Shown here: positions 42,652 through 52,818 of the stretch, piece after piece
Numbering within the stretch: the first letter of the stretch is position 1
Layout: every line of letters starts with the position of its first letter
Assembly (NCBI RefSeq): GCF_003201855.1
Contig: NZ_QJKI01000006.1
Span: 112,497-176,496, forward strand
DNA: 64,000 bases
DNA from: Rivihabitans pingtungensis
Lineage (GTDB): Bacteria > Pseudomonadota > Gammaproteobacteria > Burkholderiales > Aquaspirillaceae
Direction: 5' to 3'
Made by a program: the position numbers and the translations under genes
The notes under the pieces: generated by a model
Seen by the model: the letters and a program-made list of their open reading frames with translations, nothing else
Told to the model about the DNA's origin: nothing
Database searches by the model: none

Positions 42652-43160
42652 ATGTGGTGTATTGCGGGTGGGGGGAGCAGTGGCCGCTGGGGCGGCTGGC
42701 GGATGATGGTCGCACGCTGCTATTCGAATATGCCCCTGAGGCCTTGGCCCAAGGACTGGAGCTGTCGCCGCTGCACCTGAAACTGCGCCCCCAGGCGTAT
42801 GGCGATTTTCCGGCATATCAGCATCGTCTGTCGGGGCTGCTGGCCGAAATGGCTTGGCGTCTTGGCCGCGACCGACACTGGCGCTTGGCGCCAGCATTTG
42901 ACCTGACTTTTAGCACTGGTCCGATGGGCCTGCATCATATGGATGTCTGTGGCGAGGGCGCGGCCATCGAACGCGGCCATTTACTCCGTCTGGCCCAGGA
43001 GGGCGGCATCGGCATACACACTGCCAAACACAGCATTGACCGCATGTTGCCACATGCCGCCAGCCTGGCCGGACGGCTGGCGGATTTTCCCGTGCGGCGG
43101 GCGACTGCGCAGGCATTATGCGCGACGGTACAGGCTTGCTATCGGCGGCTGATGGGGTGA
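42639..43160 (+). pseudogene. hipA: HipA toxin with the kinase core deleted in frame
   Basis: The frame encodes 173 residues against ~400-440 for HipA. Residues 1-70 match the HipA N-terminal domain (PLGRLADDGRTLLFEYAP, ELSPLHLKLR, HRLSGLLAE). The next residues jump to the far C-terminal part (WRLAPAFDLTFSTGPMGLHH, GEGAAIERGHLLRLAQEGGI). The Gly-rich loop, ATP-binding lysine and catalytic Asp region (DDHxKNF-type), about 240 residues, are missing. The junction near LLAE/MAWR keeps the frame. It cannot phosphorylate glutamyl-tRNA synthetase or any other target. It may still bind HipB. Confidence 0.8.
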
Positions 43161-43234
43161 GGTCGGGCTGACGGCGGCGATGCCGGTTCGGATTCACGAT
43201 GTGGGGCTTGGTGTTTGAGGCCCCCCACAACACA

Positions 43235-43261
43235 ATGCCCGGTGAGATCATCACCGGGCAT
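43235..43261. terminator. hairpin between hipA remnant and aroG (convergent)
   Basis: ATGCCCGGTGA / TCACCGGGCAT perfect 11 bp stem with a five-base loop. It follows the convergent hipBA and aroG genes and probably ends both, although the T tracts are weak. Confidence 0.65.
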
Positions 43262-43347
43262 GTGTATTTCTCTTCAGTCAGCCATGTCGGCCGGACTGGT
43301 CAACGCGCGTGTTTTGCCATCGTGCGTGCGAGTGGGGGTGGGCAGGT

Positions 43348-44436
43348 TTATTCGTCTGCCGAGGCGTCCTGTGGCACGCCCAGCTTGGCGCGGCGGGCTT
43401 TGACGCCGTCGGCCAGGGTGGTGAGCAGGGCTTCGGTGTCGGCCCAGCCGATGCAGGCGTCGGTGATGCTTTGGCCGTACACCGGTTGACAGCCCGGCTT
43501 GAGGTCCTGGCGGCCTTCCACCAGGTGGCTTTCCACCATCACGCCAAAGATGTGGCTGTCGCCGGCGGCCATCTGGCTGGCCACGTCGGTGGCGACTTCC
43601 ATCTGGCGCTTGTAGTCTTTGCGGCTGTTGGCGTGGCTGAAGTCCACCATCACTTTTTGCGGCAGGCCCACGGCGGCCAGTTCGGCGGCGGCGCCGCGCA
43701 CATGTTCGCTGGCGTAGTTTGGCTCTTTGCCGCCGCGCAGGATCACATGGCAGTCCGGGTTGCCGCCGGTGCCGACAATGGCGGAATGGCCGGCCTTGGT
43801 CACCGACAGGAAGTGGTGCGGCTGGCTGGCGGCGCGGATGGCGTCTACGGCGATTTTCAGGTTGCCGTCGGTGCCGTTCTTGAAGCCCACCGGGCAGGAC
43901 AGGCCAGAGGCCAGCTCGCGGTGTACCTGGCTTTCGGTGGTGCGCGCGCCGATGGCGCCCCAGCTGATCAGGTCGGCCACGTATTGCGGGGTGATCATGT
44001 CCAGGAATTCGGTGGCGGCCGGCATGCCCTGGTTGTTCAGGTCCAGCAGCAGTTTGCGCGCCATGCGCAGGCCACGGTTGATGTCGTAGGTGCCGTTCAG
44101 CTCGGGGTCGTTGATCAGGCCCTTCCAACCCACCGTGGTGCGCGGTTTTTCAAAATACACGCGCATCACCACCAGCAGCTCACCGGCCAGCGCATCGCGC
44201 AGCGGTTGCAGGCGGGCGGCGTATTCCAGGGCAGCCTGGGTGTCGTGGATCGAGCACGGGCCAATCACCACCAGCAGGCGGTCGTCTTCGCCGCGCAACA
44301 GGCGGGCAATGTCGCTGCGGGTGGCGTAGATCAGCTCGGCGGCGGAATCCGTGATGGGCAGTTCGTAGAGGTGGGCAATCGGGGGCAGGAGTTCTTTGAT
44401 TTCCCGGATACGGACGTCGTCAGTTTGGCGTTGCAT
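43348..44436 (-). CDS. aroG: 3-deoxy-7-phosphoheptulonate synthase (class I, AroG-like)
   Basis: 362 residues. Type I DAHP synthase: N-terminal DDVRIREIKELLPPIAHLYE (regulatory arm), LLVVIGPCSIHDTQAALEYA, VYFEKPRTTVGWKGLINDP, SCPVGFKNGTDGNLKIAVDA and MVDFSHANSRKDYKRQ with metal ligands. It joins phosphoenolpyruvate and erythrose 4-phosphate, the first step of the shikimate pathway. Start ATG 44436 gives the family N-terminus. Feedback type (Phe or Tyr) cannot be told with confidence; it looks closer to AroG. Confidence 0.95.
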   Translation of the reverse strand: MQRQTDDVRIREIKELLPPIAHLYELPITDSAAELIYATRSDIARLLRGEDDRLLVVIGPCSIHDTQAALEYAARLQPLRDALAGELLVVMRVYFEKPRTTVGWKGLINDPELNGTYDINRGLRMARKLLLDLNNQGMPAATEFLDMITPQYVADLISWGAIGARTTESQVHRELASGLSCPVGFKNGTDGNLKIAVDAIRAASQPHHFLSVTKAGHSAIVGTGGNPDCHVILRGGKEPNYASEHVRGAAAELAAVGLPQKVMVDFSHANSRKDYKRQMEVATDVASQMAAGDSHIFGVMVESHLVEGRQDLKPGCQPVYGQSITDACIGWADTEALLTTLADGVKARRAKLGVPQDASADE

Positions 44437-44902
44437 GGCGCACTCTAATAAAACGATGGCAAAACGCCAAGCCTAGCGTGGTTTGACTTGATGTGCAAAC
44501 GCCTGAGGTCAGCATCTGGCCGCAGAGCGATGGCCTGGCGGGTGGCATGGCATGTGTTGTGCTTTTATCTAGTAGAAATACTAGGTCTATTGGCAGAAAC
44601 GTGCCGGGCCGGACGGCAGGCTCTGGCCGGATGGCCTGTCCTTGTCCGCCAATGCTGGCGCATCTCTGCACTGTGGGGAAAGAAAGAACACCAGTCGCCT
44701 TGCCACGGTGGGCCGACCCGCATGGGGGTCGTGCGTCAACTGCGCAACAGGTTTGCAGCAAGATGCGCAAAAAGTGAAGCAAGTCACCATCCGTTTCTCC
44801 AATATGCTTTTGTATTCGCGTAGTCTTGCGAAACATCCGCTCGCCATGCGGGCGGTAAGGCAAGTCCGATCCCGATTTTTACGCCCATGCAGGATTGATC
44901 CG
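44437..44902. other. intergenic region between aroG and the CZB chemoreceptor
   Basis: 466 bp between divergent genes. Open frames on both strands continue from the flanking genes without homology or RBS. It must contain the aroG promoter near its left side. The AT-rich stretch TTATCTAGTAGAAATACTAG (44566-44585) contains an imperfect dyad, CTAGTA / TACTAG, and could be a promoter or operator. Confidence 0.4.
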
Positions 44903-45991
44903 ATGTTTTTCCGTCGTTCCCCGCCCATTGACGAGGGTGAAGTACAGCGTCTGCGTCAGGCGCAAGAGGGTTTGCAACAGCAATTAGGCCAGGCGCGCGA
45001 GCGCGAGGCAGCGCTGGCGGCCGAGCTGGCGCAAGTGCGTGCCGAGCTGGCCGGTCAGCGTGCCTGCCTGCGGCCGCTACAAGCGTTTGGTCAGAGTTTT
45101 CTGGATTTGCAGGCCTCGCTGGCGCGCATGGCCGATGGCTTGCAGACTGAAAGCGAAATGACCCAGCAAGCGGTGCAGTCGGTGGGCAGCAGCTCACGCG
45201 CGGTGGATCGGCTGGTCGGGCATTTTGACGAGATTGTCGAGCGGCAGACGCACACTGCACAGAGCATTCAGGCGCTGAACGGCAGCACCGGCAAGATTGT
45301 CGGCTTTGTGCAGATGATCAAGGAAATCGCCGACCAGACCAATCTATTGGCCCTGAACGCCGCCATTGAGGCCGCGCGCGCCGGTGAGGCCGGGCGTGGC
45401 TTTGCCGTGGTGGCTGATGAAGTGCGCAAACTGGCCGAGCGCACCACCCAGGCCACTGGCGAAATCGCCAGCCTGGTGTCCGGCATCCAGCACGACACCC
45501 GTCAGAGCGGCGACGAGGTGCTGGCCGCGGCTGAGGCGGCGCAGCGTTATCAGGCTGAGGGCCGCGACAATGTCGCCAGCATTCATACCTTGCTGGGGTT
45601 GACGCAAAAAATGACCGGCACGATTGGCGCGGTGTCGGACGCCAGCTTTCTGGAGGTGGCGCGGCTGGACCATGTGGTGCTCAAGCTGGAGGTGTACAAA
45701 GCCTGCCTGGGGGTCAGCGACAAGCACGCCCATGACTTGTCCGACCATCATCAGTGCCGGCTGGGCCAGTGGTACGAGCGTGGGCGCGGCCAGCAGTTTT
45801 TTGCCGGCCATCCGCGCTACAAGGCGATTGAGCGCCCGCACGCCGCCGTGCACGACAGCGCGCGTCAGGCCTTGCTGGCGCGTGAAGCCGGCGATGCCGC
45901 CGGGGTGGAGCAGGCTTTGTCACGCATGGAAGACGCCAGCCGTGAGGTGATGCAATTGCTGGCCGAGCTGGAAACCAGCGCGCACGCATAA
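44903..45991 (+). CDS. soluble chemoreceptor with C-terminal CZB zinc-binding domain
   Basis: 362 residues from ATG 44903. N-terminal coiled coil (residues ~10-60), then the chemoreceptor signalling domain with the hairpin tip [20 protein letters not shown] followed by [20 protein letters not shown], then a C-terminal CZB domain (about residues 250-350): [45 protein letters not shown], whose His/Cys residues bind zinc. No membrane segment, so it is a cytosolic receptor of the TlpD/McpZ type. CZB receptors sense zinc and, through the zinc-cysteine, hypochlorite or oxidants. Confidence 0.9.
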   Translation: MFFRRSPPIDEGEVQRLRQAQEGLQQQLGQAREREAALAAELAQVRAELAGQRACLRPLQAFGQSFLDLQASLARMADGLQTESEMTQQAVQSVGSSSRAVDRLVGHFDEIVERQTHTAQSIQALNGSTGKIVGFVQMIKEIADQTNLLALNAAIEAARAGEAGRGFAVVADEVRKLAERTTQATGEIASLVSGIQHDTRQSGDEVLAAAEAAQRYQAEGRDNVASIHTLLGLTQKMTGTIGAVSDASFLEVARLDHVVLKLEVYKACLGVSDKHAHDLSDHHQCRLGQWYERGRGQQFFAGHPRYKAIERPHAAVHDSARQALLAREAGDAAGVEQALSRMEDASREVMQLLAELETSAHA

Positions 45992-46082
45992 CACCCGACC
46001 CAGGTGGGCGCGCGCTGCTGCGCTCGCCCGCATCCAGTCGATGGGATGCGATGGCGGAAAGCAAGCCTGCTTGCCTGCTGGG

Positions 46083-46880
46083 TTAAAACGCCAATGTAGT
46101 TTCCAGCACTTCCACTTCCATCCCCACTTCCAGCAGGCCTTCGTTGCGCGCGGCCAGGTTCTGGCCAAAGCGTACGCCATCGTCAAACTGGCGGGTGCGC
46201 ATCAGCGTGGCCAGCGGTTCCTGGTCGGCGGCGCGTTGGCCGGTGGCCGGGTCTACCGTGGTCAGCACGCAGCGGGTGCATGGCTTGGCCACGTCGAACA
46301 CCACCGGGCCGATGCGGATCACGGTCCAGTCGTCTTCTTCGTAGGGGCCGCTGCCAGCAATCACCAGATTGGGGCGGAAGTGGCGCATGGTCACCGGTGT
46401 GGCCAACTGGCCATTCAGGTCGGCCAGCGAGCCCTCGCCAGCCAGCAGATAAGGGTAGCCATCGGCAAAGCCCAGCGGCGCGGCCTGGGTTTTTTGCTGG
46501 CGCTGCGGTGCTTCGCCGATAAACAGCAGCTGGCAGGGCTGGCCGAGAAATTGGCTGAACCAGGCGTCTACCGTCGCATCGCCATGCCAGGCGGCAAAGT
46601 CATCGCCCCACACCGACGTGGCCGCCGGCTGGGTGTATACCGCGCTGATGGCGGCGCGCAGTGGCATGCCCGGCGCTTGCAGCAGCAGCGCGCCAGGAAT
46701 CATCGTCACCCGCACCTGGGTGAGCATGGGGTGGCTGCGGGCGGTGATGAATTCGCCTTGTGGCGTGGTCAGCATCCAGCTGCGGTCACCCAGCAGACCA
46801 GCCTGGCCGGCAAAGGCGCGGCCATGGCGCACGCCACGGCCGGATTTCAGTGGATGGACATACAGTTCGGCAAGATGCAT
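46083..46880 (-). CDS. MOSC-domain protein, YcbX-like
   Basis: 265 residues. MOSC_N barrel (about 1-120; MHLAELYVHPLKSGRGVRHG, LLGDRSWML) and MOSC domain (about 125-260) with RHFRPNLVIAG and the conserved cysteine in AKPCTRCVLTTVD, which binds the molybdenum cofactor. YcbX/mARC-type proteins reduce N-hydroxylated bases using Mo cofactor. There is no C-terminal ferredoxin domain, so an external electron donor is needed. It is convergent with the CZB receptor gene. Confidence 0.88.
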   Translation of the reverse strand: MHLAELYVHPLKSGRGVRHGRAFAGQAGLLGDRSWMLTTPQGEFITARSHPMLTQVRVTMIPGALLLQAPGMPLRAAISAVYTQPAATSVWGDDFAAWHGDATVDAWFSQFLGQPCQLLFIGEAPQRQQKTQAAPLGFADGYPYLLAGEGSLADLNGQLATPVTMRHFRPNLVIAGSGPYEEDDWTVIRIGPVVFDVAKPCTRCVLTTVDPATGQRAADQEPLATLMRTRQFDDGVRFGQNLAARNEGLLEVGMEVEVLETTLAF

Positions 46881-47481
46881 GACATTTTCCTGAGCAATGA
46901 GGCCAGTGAGCTTATCGCGTTTGTGTGGCGGCCTGGTGGCGACAGATAAAGGCAGAATTTTTGTCGGACAGGACTCAAGTCCACGATGAATGGGCCGACA
47001 TAAACTTTTGGCATAGTTTATGGCGCTCGCGCCTTGTCAAGCCAACTTTCGACGCAAACGTTCGAAATTTGTCCGTCGAATTTGACCCGGCATGCATTTT
47101 TTCGGCTACAGTGCTTGGAAGAGGGGGCGGGTGCAAGCTGGCCTTGAGTGTCGCTTACAAAACCCTCCTGGCGTTGTAGTGTGACCCTGCCGTCCTGCTT
47201 GTACGGCCTGCGATCACACGCCTGGCCTGGATTGCTTCGCTGAGTTGGTGAGCGCTCTTAAAACTATGCCACGCAGCCTCAAACTGTCTGCGTGGCAGGC
47301 GTGGCCGTCGGCGGACATGCCAAAAACCCGACAACAATAACGATATCACACCACGGCGTGATGTCAGGAGACAAGCCGGCCCATGGGGGAACATGACCGG
47401 CATGCAGGCGCCCGATGTGCCCGTGTTTTCCTGCCAGGAAGAGCCGTCTTTCCGTTGTTTCAAAATCCTGGGGTGCCTTAC
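46881..47481. other. intergenic region before the first sCache chemoreceptor
   Basis: 601 bp, divergent between the MOSC and chemoreceptor genes. It contains palindromic element H (47145-47261). I found no gene; the frame open from 47383 into the chemoreceptor lacks an RBS. Confidence 0.4.
47145..47261. repeat. ~117 bp palindromic element, copy H
   Basis: Left arm TGAGTGTCGCTTACAAAACC, inner CCTGGCGTTGTAGTGTGACC and its mirror GATCACACGCCTGGCCTGG, decayed right arm GAGTTGGTGAGCGCTCTTAA. Here the leading TAA is TGA, and no gene ends there. Confidence 0.75.
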
Positions 47482-49116
47482 ATGTTGGACAAGATGTCAA
47501 TGCGCGCACGGCTGACTGCCATGGTCGTGCTGGCCCTGATGGGCTTTTTATTGGTGGGTGCGGTGTCGCTGTATGCGCAGCGACGCGACACGCTGGAAAG
47601 CCGCAAGGAAAAGGTTCGTGACATTGTCCAGACCGGACTTGGCATCGTGCAGCACTATGAAACCCTGGCCAGCCAGGGCAAGCTGCCGGTGGCGGATGCC
47701 CAGCGAGAGGCCAAGGATGCGCTGGCCGCCATGCGTTACGGCTCGGATGACTATATGTCCATCCTCGACAAGGATCTCAAATTCGTCATGCACCCGATCA
47801 AGGCCGCGCTGGTAGGCAAATCCTTGTATGCGGTCAATGATCCCAATGGCAACAAGCTGGGCGAGCTGTTTGCCAGCGCCATCCGTTCGGGCGGCGGCAA
47901 GGGCGGTTTTGCCGAGTATGTGTGGGAGAAAAACAAAGACGTTGGCGTGGTGGGCAAGGTGTCCTACCTGGGGGTGTCGTCTGGCTGGAACTGGGTGATT
48001 GTCACCGGGGTGTATCTGGATGACGTTGAAGCGGCGTTTCGTGTGCAGCTGACGCAACTGCTGGTGGCCGGCGGGGTGGTGCTGCTGATCATGTGGGGCG
48101 CCAGTGAGCTGATCAAGCGCAGCGTGCTGCGTCAGTTGGGTGGCGAGCCGGCCTATGCTGCCGAAGTGGTGCGCACCATCGCCAGTGGCGACCTGACCCG
48201 CCAGGTGAGTATCAGCGGCAACCCCGACAGTCTGCTGGCGGCGATTGCCGGCATGCAGCGCGACTTGCACCAGCTGATTGGCCGTATCAGCGGCAATGCC
48301 GATTCGCTGACGCAAATGGCGCAATCGCTGGCCAGCCACGCCAGCGAAGTGACTTCCGTGTCGGATTCGCAAAGCAGCTCGGCCTCGGCCATGGCCGCTT
48401 CGATTGAAGAAATGACCGCCAGCATCTCGCAGATTGCCGACCATGCTGGCGCGGCGCGCGATGTGTCGGCCGAATCTGGCCAGCTGTCCAGTGACGGCGC
48501 CAAGGTGATTGCCGACGCTGTAGATGAAATGCGCCGCATCCACGACGCTGTCAGCGACACCTCGATGGCCATCACCGATCTGGCCGGCAAAACCGAAACC
48601 ATTTCCAGCATCATGAACGTCATCAAGGAAGTGGCCGACCAGACCAATCTGCTGGCGCTGAACGCGGCGATTGAGGCCGCCCGCGCCGGCGAGCAAGGCC
48701 GTGGCTTTGCCGTGGTGGCCGATGAAGTGCGCAAGCTGGCTGAGCGCACCTCGTCCGCCACCGAAGAAATCGCCCGCATGATTGCCGACATCAAGGAAAG
48801 CTCCGGCCAATCGCAGGAAACCATGGACGAGGCGATGAACCGGGTGAACCATGGCCTGGCGCTGGCCGAGCAGGGCGGCGAATCCATCGCCCGCATCCGC
48901 GACAGCGCTGTGCGCGTGGTGCAGGTGGTCAATGAAATCTCGCAGGCGCTGAAAGAACAAAGCGTGGCCAGCAACGACATCGCGCTGAATGTCGAGCGCA
49001 TTGCACAAAGCGCCTCAGGCAACGCCCAGGCTGCGCGTCAGGTGGCGCAGGCCAGCTCGTCGATGCGCGATCTGACCAGTGAGCTGCACCACGCCGTACA
49101 CCGCTTCTCGGTGTAA
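47482..49116 (+). CDS. methyl-accepting chemotaxis protein with single-Cache (sCache_2) sensor
   Basis: 544 residues from ATG 47482. TM1 (about 10-32), periplasmic sCache_2 domain (about 35-185; [38 protein letters not shown]), TM2 (about 190-215), HAMP-like region and the signalling domain with tip [20 protein letters not shown]. No CheR-binding pentapeptide at the C-terminus (ends AVHRFSV). sCache_2 receptors bind small organic acids. A strong terminator follows at 49132. Confidence 0.93.
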   Translation: MLDKMSMRARLTAMVVLALMGFLLVGAVSLYAQRRDTLESRKEKVRDIVQTGLGIVQHYETLASQGKLPVADAQREAKDALAAMRYGSDDYMSILDKDLKFVMHPIKAALVGKSLYAVNDPNGNKLGELFASAIRSGGGKGGFAEYVWEKNKDVGVVGKVSYLGVSSGWNWVIVTGVYLDDVEAAFRVQLTQLLVAGGVVLLIMWGASELIKRSVLRQLGGEPAYAAEVVRTIASGDLTRQVSISGNPDSLLAAIAGMQRDLHQLIGRISGNADSLTQMAQSLASHASEVTSVSDSQSSSASAMAASIEEMTASISQIADHAGAARDVSAESGQLSSDGAKVIADAVDEMRRIHDAVSDTSMAITDLAGKTETISSIMNVIKEVADQTNLLALNAAIEAARAGEQGRGFAVVADEVRKLAERTSSATEEIARMIADIKESSGQSQETMDEAMNRVNHGLALAEQGGESIARIRDSAVRVVQVVNEISQALKEQSVASNDIALNVERIAQSASGNAQAARQVAQASSSMRDLTSELHHAVHRFSV

Positions 49117-49131
49117 TTCACCCGCGCCACA

Positions 49132-49179
49132 TAAAACCACGCCCCCGTGTTGTCGAAGCACGGGGGCGTGGTTTTTTTC
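49132..49179. terminator. bidirectional terminator between convergent chemoreceptor genes
   Basis: CCACGCCCCCGTG / CACGGGGGCGTGG, a 13 bp perfect stem with a nine-base loop, an AAAA tract on the left and seven T on the right. It serves both the plus-strand receptor (ends 49116) and the minus-strand receptor (ends 49191). Confidence 0.92.
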
Positions 49180-49190
49180 TATCGGTGTCA

Positions 49191-50822
49191 TCAGGCGGTT
49201 TTGAATTGCCCCACTGCCCCGCGCAGTTCCATGGCCAAGGCTTCCAGCTCGCCAGCGGCGCCAGCACTGTCGCGTACCACGGCGTGCTGGGTTTCGCTCT
49301 GGCCGGCAATCACCTGCATATCACGGGCGATCGACTGCACCGACTGGCTTTGCTCGGTCAGCGCGGTGGCCATTTCGTGAATGCTGGAACGGGTATCGCT
49401 GACTGTCTGGCTGGCCAGTTCCATGCGCTCGGCGGCCACCCCGGCTTCGCTGCGGCTATTGGCCAGCGCATGCTGACTGTCGGCGATGGCGCGCTGCATG
49501 GCCTCGCTGGCTTCTTGCAGGCGCAAGGTCAGTGTGTCGATCTGCCCGGCCGACAGCGCGGATTTTTCCGCGAGCTTGCGCACCTCATCGGCCACCACGG
49601 CAAAGCCGCGGCCGGCTTCGCCAGCGCGGGCGGCTTCAATCGCGGCGTTCAAGGCCAGCAGATTGGTCTGGTCGGCGATTTCCCGCACCTGGCCGGTCAT
49701 TTGTGAAATTTCTCCCATGCTGCCCAGCATGTGGCGGGCACTGTCGCTGACGTCGCGGCTCAGTTGCTGGTCGGCCTGATCCAGATGACGGCACAGCTCA
49801 CCCAAGGCACTGACCCCGGCCTGGGTATGCTGGCGCGCGGTGTCGGCATGCTGTTCCAGCCGTTCCGCCATGGCGCTGACCTGCTCGACGCTGACGCTGA
49901 TTTCTTCCAGTGCGGCGGCCGACGAACTTACCGCCGTGTTCTGTTCGGCCGAGGCGCCGGCCAGCCGGTCGGCATGGTCAGACAAAGAAGTCGCCCGGCT
50001 GGCCAGCCGCTCGCTGCCGCCCCATACCTCGGACAAGGTGTGCTGGATGTGGGTCAGCAGCTGGTTGAAGGCGCGACCCACTGCGCCCAGCTCGTCGTGG
50101 CTGTGAATGCCAGCGCGGCAGGTCAGGTCGCGCTGTTCGCTGACCTTGGCCATGGTGCGCATCAGCTCATGCACCGGGTGGGTCAGCGCCCATTTGATGG
50201 CAAATGCCAGCCAGCCCAGCAGCAGCGAGAGCACGGCGATTTGGCCGACAAACATCAGCGCATCGTGGCGGAACGCGGCGTTGAGATCGTCCAGATACAA
50301 GCCGGAAGCGACAATCCAGCCCCAGGGCGCAAAGCCTTCGGCATAGGCCAGCTTGGCCACCGGCTCATCCTTGCCCGGCTGCGGCCACAGGTATTCGACA
50401 AAGCCATGGCCCTGGCTGGCCACGGCATCACGCATTTCTTTCACCAGCAATTTGCCGTTGGGGTCTTTCAGCGTGGACAAATCCTTGCCGTTGAGCTCGG
50501 GTTTGATCGGGTGCCAGACCATGCGCGGATGCATATCGTACAGGCTGTAATACTCTTTGCCGGCGTAACGCAGATTGCCAATCGCCCGCTTGGCCTGCTC
50601 TTGCGCAGCATCCTGTGCCAGCACGCCGGCTTTCACTTGTTTGTCGTAATGGTCGAGCACGCCGATGGCCACTTGCACCACGCTTTGCAACGTGGCGCGG
50701 CGGTCGTCAAGCATGCGCTGGTATTTGGAATACAGCGCCAGTGCGCTGATGGCCATCACCCCGAGCATGGCGGAAAACAACAAAATATTCAGTTTGTTGC
50801 CGACACTGATTCGTTTCAGCAT
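49191..50822 (-). CDS. methyl-accepting chemotaxis protein (sCache_2), paralogue 1
   Basis: 543 residues from ATG 50822 ([20 protein letters not shown]). TM1, periplasmic sCache_2 domain with [20 protein letters not shown] and [22 protein letters not shown]2, HAMP and signalling domain with tip [20 protein letters not shown]. It is closely related along its length to the receptor encoded at 51052-52680 in the same orientation. The two probably arose by tandem duplication. Ligand unknown; sCache_2 domains often bind carboxylates. Confidence 0.93.
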   Translation of the reverse strand: MLKRISVGNKLNILLFSAMLGVMAISALALYSKYQRMLDDRRATLQSVVQVAIGVLDHYDKQVKAGVLAQDAAQEQAKRAIGNLRYAGKEYYSLYDMHPRMVWHPIKPELNGKDLSTLKDPNGKLLVKEMRDAVASQGHGFVEYLWPQPGKDEPVAKLAYAEGFAPWGWIVASGLYLDDLNAAFRHDALMFVGQIAVLSLLLGWLAFAIKWALTHPVHELMRTMAKVSEQRDLTCRAGIHSHDELGAVGRAFNQLLTHIQHTLSEVWGGSERLASRATSLSDHADRLAGASAEQNTAVSSSAAALEEISVSVEQVSAMAERLEQHADTARQHTQAGVSALGELCRHLDQADQQLSRDVSDSARHMLGSMGEISQMTGQVREIADQTNLLALNAAIEAARAGEAGRGFAVVADEVRKLAEKSALSAGQIDTLTLRLQEASEAMQRAIADSQHALANSRSEAGVAAERMELASQTVSDTRSSIHEMATALTEQSQSVQSIARDMQVIAGQSETQHAVVRDSAGAAGELEALAMELRGAVGQFKTA

Positions 50823-50935
50823 GGTGGAGTCCTCGTCGGTGCGCGCCGTCTGCGGGCCAGTGTGGCGCCACCGGACGACGATCATGCACGGCCCGGATGA
50901 CGGGCGTATGGCGAGGTTGTACCGCAGCTCGGGCG

Positions 50936-50968
50936 CTTAAGCAAATGGTCATACCATCTAGCCTTAAG
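50936..50968. promoter_or_regulatory. nested dyad upstream of chemoreceptor paralogue 1
   Basis: ATGGTCATACCAT (50945-50957) is a perfect 5 bp dyad with a three-base centre, and it is flanked by CTTAAG palindromes at 50936 and 50963. The position ~115-145 bp upstream of the minus-strand start fits an operator or promoter element. Confidence 0.35.
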
Positions 50969-51051
50969 TTATGGCAAAACACATTCGCTGCGGACAATTT
51001 ATGTCATGGTAAAGTCAGTCCGGCCACCCCGGAGCAGGCGTGGTTGACCGG

Positions 51052-52680
51052 TCAGGTTTTGAAGCGCCCCACCGCCCCACGCAGCTCCACCGCCAGCGAC
51101 TCCAGTTCGCGGGCGGCGCCGGCGCTGTCGTGCACCACGGCGTGCTGGGTTTCGCTCTGGCCGGCAATGCGCTGCATATCGTCGGCGATTTGCTGCACGG
51201 CCAGGTTTTGTTCGTTCAGCGCGGTGTTCATCTCGGCGCTGCGCTGGCGGGTGGCCTGGGCGGCGGCGCTGGCGGCGGCCAAGGCCTGGCTGACGTCATC
51301 GGCCTGACGGGCGCTGGCGTTCAGCGCGGTGTCGCTGTCGATCACCGCCTGGCGCATGGCGCTGTTGGCGGCCAGCAGGCGCTCGGTCAGCCCGTCGATC
51401 TGGCTGGCGGACTGGGCGGATTTTTCCGCCAGTTTGCGCACTTCGTCGGCCACCACGGCAAAGCCGCGTCCGGATTCGCCGGCGCGGGCGGCTTCGATGG
51501 CGGCGTTCAGCGCCAACAGATTGGTTTGCTCGGCGATTTCGCGCACTTCGGCGGTCATGCGGGTGATGTCGGCCATATTGTCGGCCATCTGGCGGGCGCT
51601 GACGCCTACCTCGTCACGCAGGCACTGGCCGGCTTGCGCCAGGCTGTCGCGCAAGCTGCTCACTACGGTTTCGCCGTGGGCGGTTTGCGCGCGAGTGTCG
51701 TCGGCCTGGCGGCTGAGCGCGTCGGCCATCACGCCGATTTCTTCGATGCTGGCGCTGATTTCTTCCAGCGCCGCCGCGCTTGAGGCCACTGCGTGGTTTT
51801 GTTCGGCCGAGGCGCCGGCCAGCCGGTGGGCGTGGTCGGACAAGCGGGTGGCGCGGTGGGCCAGTTGCTCGCTGCCGCCCCACACATCAGAAAAAGCGCG
51901 CTGAATATTGCCCAGCAAGTGATTAAAGGCGCGGCCCACTGTGCCCAGCTCGTCCTGGCTGTGCAATTGCGCGCGACAGGTGAGGTCGTGCTGCTCGTCC
52001 ACCCGGCGCATGGCCTCCACCAGCGCGCGCACCGGCAGGGTCAGCGCGCGCTTGATCAGCACCACCAGCGCCGCCAGCAGCAGCGACAGGCCGACGATCT
52101 TGCCGACAAACATCATGGCATCGCGGCGGAACTCGGCGTTGAGGTCGTCCAGGTATAAGCCCGTGGCCACCACCCAGCCCCACGGGGCAAAGCCCTGGGC
52201 ATAGGCCAGCTTGGGCACTGGCGCGCTCTGGCCTGGTTGCGGCCATTGGTATTCGACAAAGCCGTGCCCCTGGCTGCTCACCACATCGCGCATGGCGATG
52301 AACAGCGGCTTGCCGTCCGGGTCGCGGATCTGGCTGATGTCTTGGCCGTTGAGTTCGGGTTTGATCGGGTGTTGCACCATGCGCGGGTGCATGTCGAAGA
52401 TATAAAAATACTCTTTGTCGGCGTAGCGCAATTCACCGATGGCGCGGCGCGCCTGAGCCTGCGCACTGGCCAGCGGCAGACTGCCGTCGCGCACCAGCCG
52501 GTCGTGGTAGTTCAGTACGCCAACGGCCACTTGCACCATGTTCTGCAAGGCCGCACGACGGTCTTCCAGCATCCGTTGATATTTGGAATACAAGGCCAGC
52601 GCGCTGATCAAAGCCACGCCGGCCAAGGCGGCCAGCAGCAAGACATTGAGCTTGCTGCCCACACTGAGTCGGTTGAACAT
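51052..52680 (-). CDS. methyl-accepting chemotaxis protein (sCache_2), paralogue 2
   Basis: 542 residues from ATG 52680 ([20 protein letters not shown]). Same layout as paralogue 1: TM1, sCache_2 ([39 protein letters not shown]), TM2 (residues ~190-210), HAMP, signalling tip [20 protein letters not shown]. Conserved sensor differences ([12 protein letters not shown] versus [16 protein letters not shown]) suggest diverging ligands. The 229 bp gap before paralogue 1 suggests that each has its own promoter. Confidence 0.93.
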   Translation of the reverse strand: MFNRLSVGSKLNVLLLAALAGVALISALALYSKYQRMLEDRRAALQNMVQVAVGVLNYHDRLVRDGSLPLASAQAQARRAIGELRYADKEYFYIFDMHPRMVQHPIKPELNGQDISQIRDPDGKPLFIAMRDVVSSQGHGFVEYQWPQPGQSAPVPKLAYAQGFAPWGWVVATGLYLDDLNAEFRRDAMMFVGKIVGLSLLLAALVVLIKRALTLPVRALVEAMRRVDEQHDLTCRAQLHSQDELGTVGRAFNHLLGNIQRAFSDVWGGSEQLAHRATRLSDHAHRLAGASAEQNHAVASSAAALEEISASIEEIGVMADALSRQADDTRAQTAHGETVVSSLRDSLAQAGQCLRDEVGVSARQMADNMADITRMTAEVREIAEQTNLLALNAAIEAARAGESGRGFAVVADEVRKLAEKSAQSASQIDGLTERLLAANSAMRQAVIDSDTALNASARQADDVSQALAAASAAAQATRQRSAEMNTALNEQNLAVQQIADDMQRIAGQSETQHAVVHDSAGAARELESLAVELRGAVGRFKT

Positions 52681-52818
52681 CTTGATGTCTCTCTCTACGC
52701 CTGGCGACATGGGCCGGGCGATGGTGCGAGCATCGGCCGCCTCCTCAGCGGGCCCGCCAGATGGGGCAGGCCTGACGTCCTTGCTCGGTTTTTTATCGGT
52801 TGGGCGGCTGCGCTGGCG

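Noticed and set aside
44642..44902. upstream extension of the CZB chemoreceptor
   Set aside because: The extra 87 residues match nothing in the family; ATG 44903 gives the expected coiled-coil start.
49731..50900. 389-residue plus-strand frame opposite a chemoreceptor
   Set aside because: Mirror of the conserved chemoreceptor sequence; the same shadow appears opposite the other receptors.
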